DNA of 7,587 bases from Paracoccaceae bacterium (lineage in GTDB: Bacteria > Pseudomonadota > Alphaproteobacteria > Rhodobacterales > Rhodobacteraceae), in assembly GCA_002683355.1 (NCBI GenBank), contig NYTF01000085.1, positions 3,312 to 10,898 on the forward strand. The letters run 5' to 3'. Below, piece after piece: positions 7,119-7,587 of this stretch; the stretch's first letter is position 1, and each line of letters opens with the position of its first letter. The notes under the pieces were generated by a model that searched no databases, was not told where the DNA came from, and worked only from the letters and a program-made list of their open reading frames with translations. The position numbers and the translations under genes are program-made.

Positions 7119-7587
7119 TTATCGTTGCATTTTAAAAATTACGATCGCATGAGGAAAAGTAATAGAGGCTAGCAAAGCAACAAAAAGAAGATTAAATAGC
7201 GCAGGGTTGTCATTAGTAAAGTAAGATAGTAAACAAATACCTACAACAGACAATCCCCAATACAAAAAAGAAACCCTAAGGTATTTAATGACATTGGCTA
7301 AGTTAGTTTTTCCATAGATACTTATTATTTGATCATTTAGAGAAGGAAGTGCATGCCAAACAATAAAATATATGGCAAAAGACCACAATAACGTAGAGTT
7401 ACTGAACAAAATGTAAAACAAAATAACATATGCTATTTCTTTAATTAGTGGTATCCATTTGTATTGTTTGATTGCATAAACAAAATAAAAGATTAAAAGA
7501 ATCCCAAAAGTGATGAATAAAAAATAATTAAAAAAAGTAGTACTCAAATTAATATTAGTGATGTCATAAACAATGATAAAAACCTCG
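7119..7587 (-). CDS. blh: Brp/Blh family beta-carotene 15,15'-dioxygenase, C-terminal half (5' end outside window)
   Basis: Blh proteins are integral membrane enzymes that split beta-carotene into two retinal molecules, the chromophore of proteorhodopsin. About 155 residues are visible, roughly the last half of a protein usually near 280-300 residues. The frame stays open to the window end, so the TTG at 7547 is not a real start and the true start lies beyond 7587. Four hydrophobic helices are evident: YFLFITFGILLIFYFVYAI, the stretch ending WSFAIYFIVWHALPS, YLRVSFLYWGLSVVGICLL and LFNLLFVALLASITFPHAIV. The conserved histidine motifs WHALPS and TFPHA match the family, as does the short FKMQR end. 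It is codirectional with the photolyase operon, 99 bp upstream of its GTG start. It might read through, but the inverted repeat and promoter in the gap suggest separate control. The family call rests on recalled motifs and membrane pattern. Confidence 0.85.
   Translation of the reverse strand, partial: EVFIIVYDITNINLSTTFFNYFLFITFGILLIFYFVYAIKQYKWIPLIKEIAYVILFYILFSNSTLLWSFAIYFIVWHALPSLNDQIISIYGKTNLANVIKYLRVSFLYWGLSVVGICLLSYFTNDNPALFNLLFVALLASITFPHAIVIFKMQR

Noticed and set aside
7090..7128. Terminator after blh: imperfect hairpin CGATAAA / TTTACG followed by a run of six T on the - strand
   Set aside because: The stem has a bulge and few G-C pairs, and the T-run sits about nine bases away; suggestive but not supportable.
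7119..7547. Complete small gene starting at the TTG at 7547
   Set aside because: The same frame continues without a stop to 7587, and the family protein is about twice as long, so this is the 3' part of a larger gene.

Overview
The window looks like chromosomal DNA of a marine-type flavobacterium (Bacteroidota). The evidence is low G+C, A-rich leaders without Shine-Dalgarno motifs, a candidate TTG-N20-TAnnTTTG-like promoter, and protein families typical of that group: a fused FTCD enzyme, a Brp/Blh carotene dioxygenase and several photolyase/cryptochrome proteins. No species can be named from the sequence.

Left part, + strand: a possible last few codons of an upstream gene (1-33), then a complete bifunctional glutamate formimidoyltransferase/formimidoyl-THF cyclodeaminase gene (83-1774) of histidine breakdown and one-carbon metabolism. 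It converges on the next unit with only 16 bp between the stop codons.

Centre and right, - strand: a compact six-gene run, read from 7019 down to 1791. In order it encodes (1) a NewPHL-type photolyase with inverted domain order, starting with GTG; (2) a conventional-topology photolyase/cryptochrome with unusual active-site residues, starting with TTG; (3) a flavin reductase-like split-barrel protein; (4) a 42-residue DUF2256 zinc-ribbon protein; (5) an Slr1343/PhrB-like photolyase-related protein lacking the Fe-S cysteines; (6) an unrecognised 141-residue basic protein. Every junction is an overlap of 4 or 1 nt or a gap of 1-2 nt, so this is almost certainly one transcription unit. Three different branches of the photolyase/cryptochrome superfamily in one operon is the main feature of the window.

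A perfect 12-bp inverted repeat (7043-7080) lies just upstream of the operon, interleaved with the candidate promoter. It resembles a regulator binding site, and light or UV control is a reasonable but unproven guess.

Farther upstream, same strand and cut by the window end, is the C-terminal half of a Brp/Blh beta-carotene 15,15'-dioxygenase, which makes retinal for rhodopsins. The neighbourhood therefore combines photoprotection and light use: retinal synthesis next to light-driven DNA repair or photosensing with a possible flavin-supply partner.
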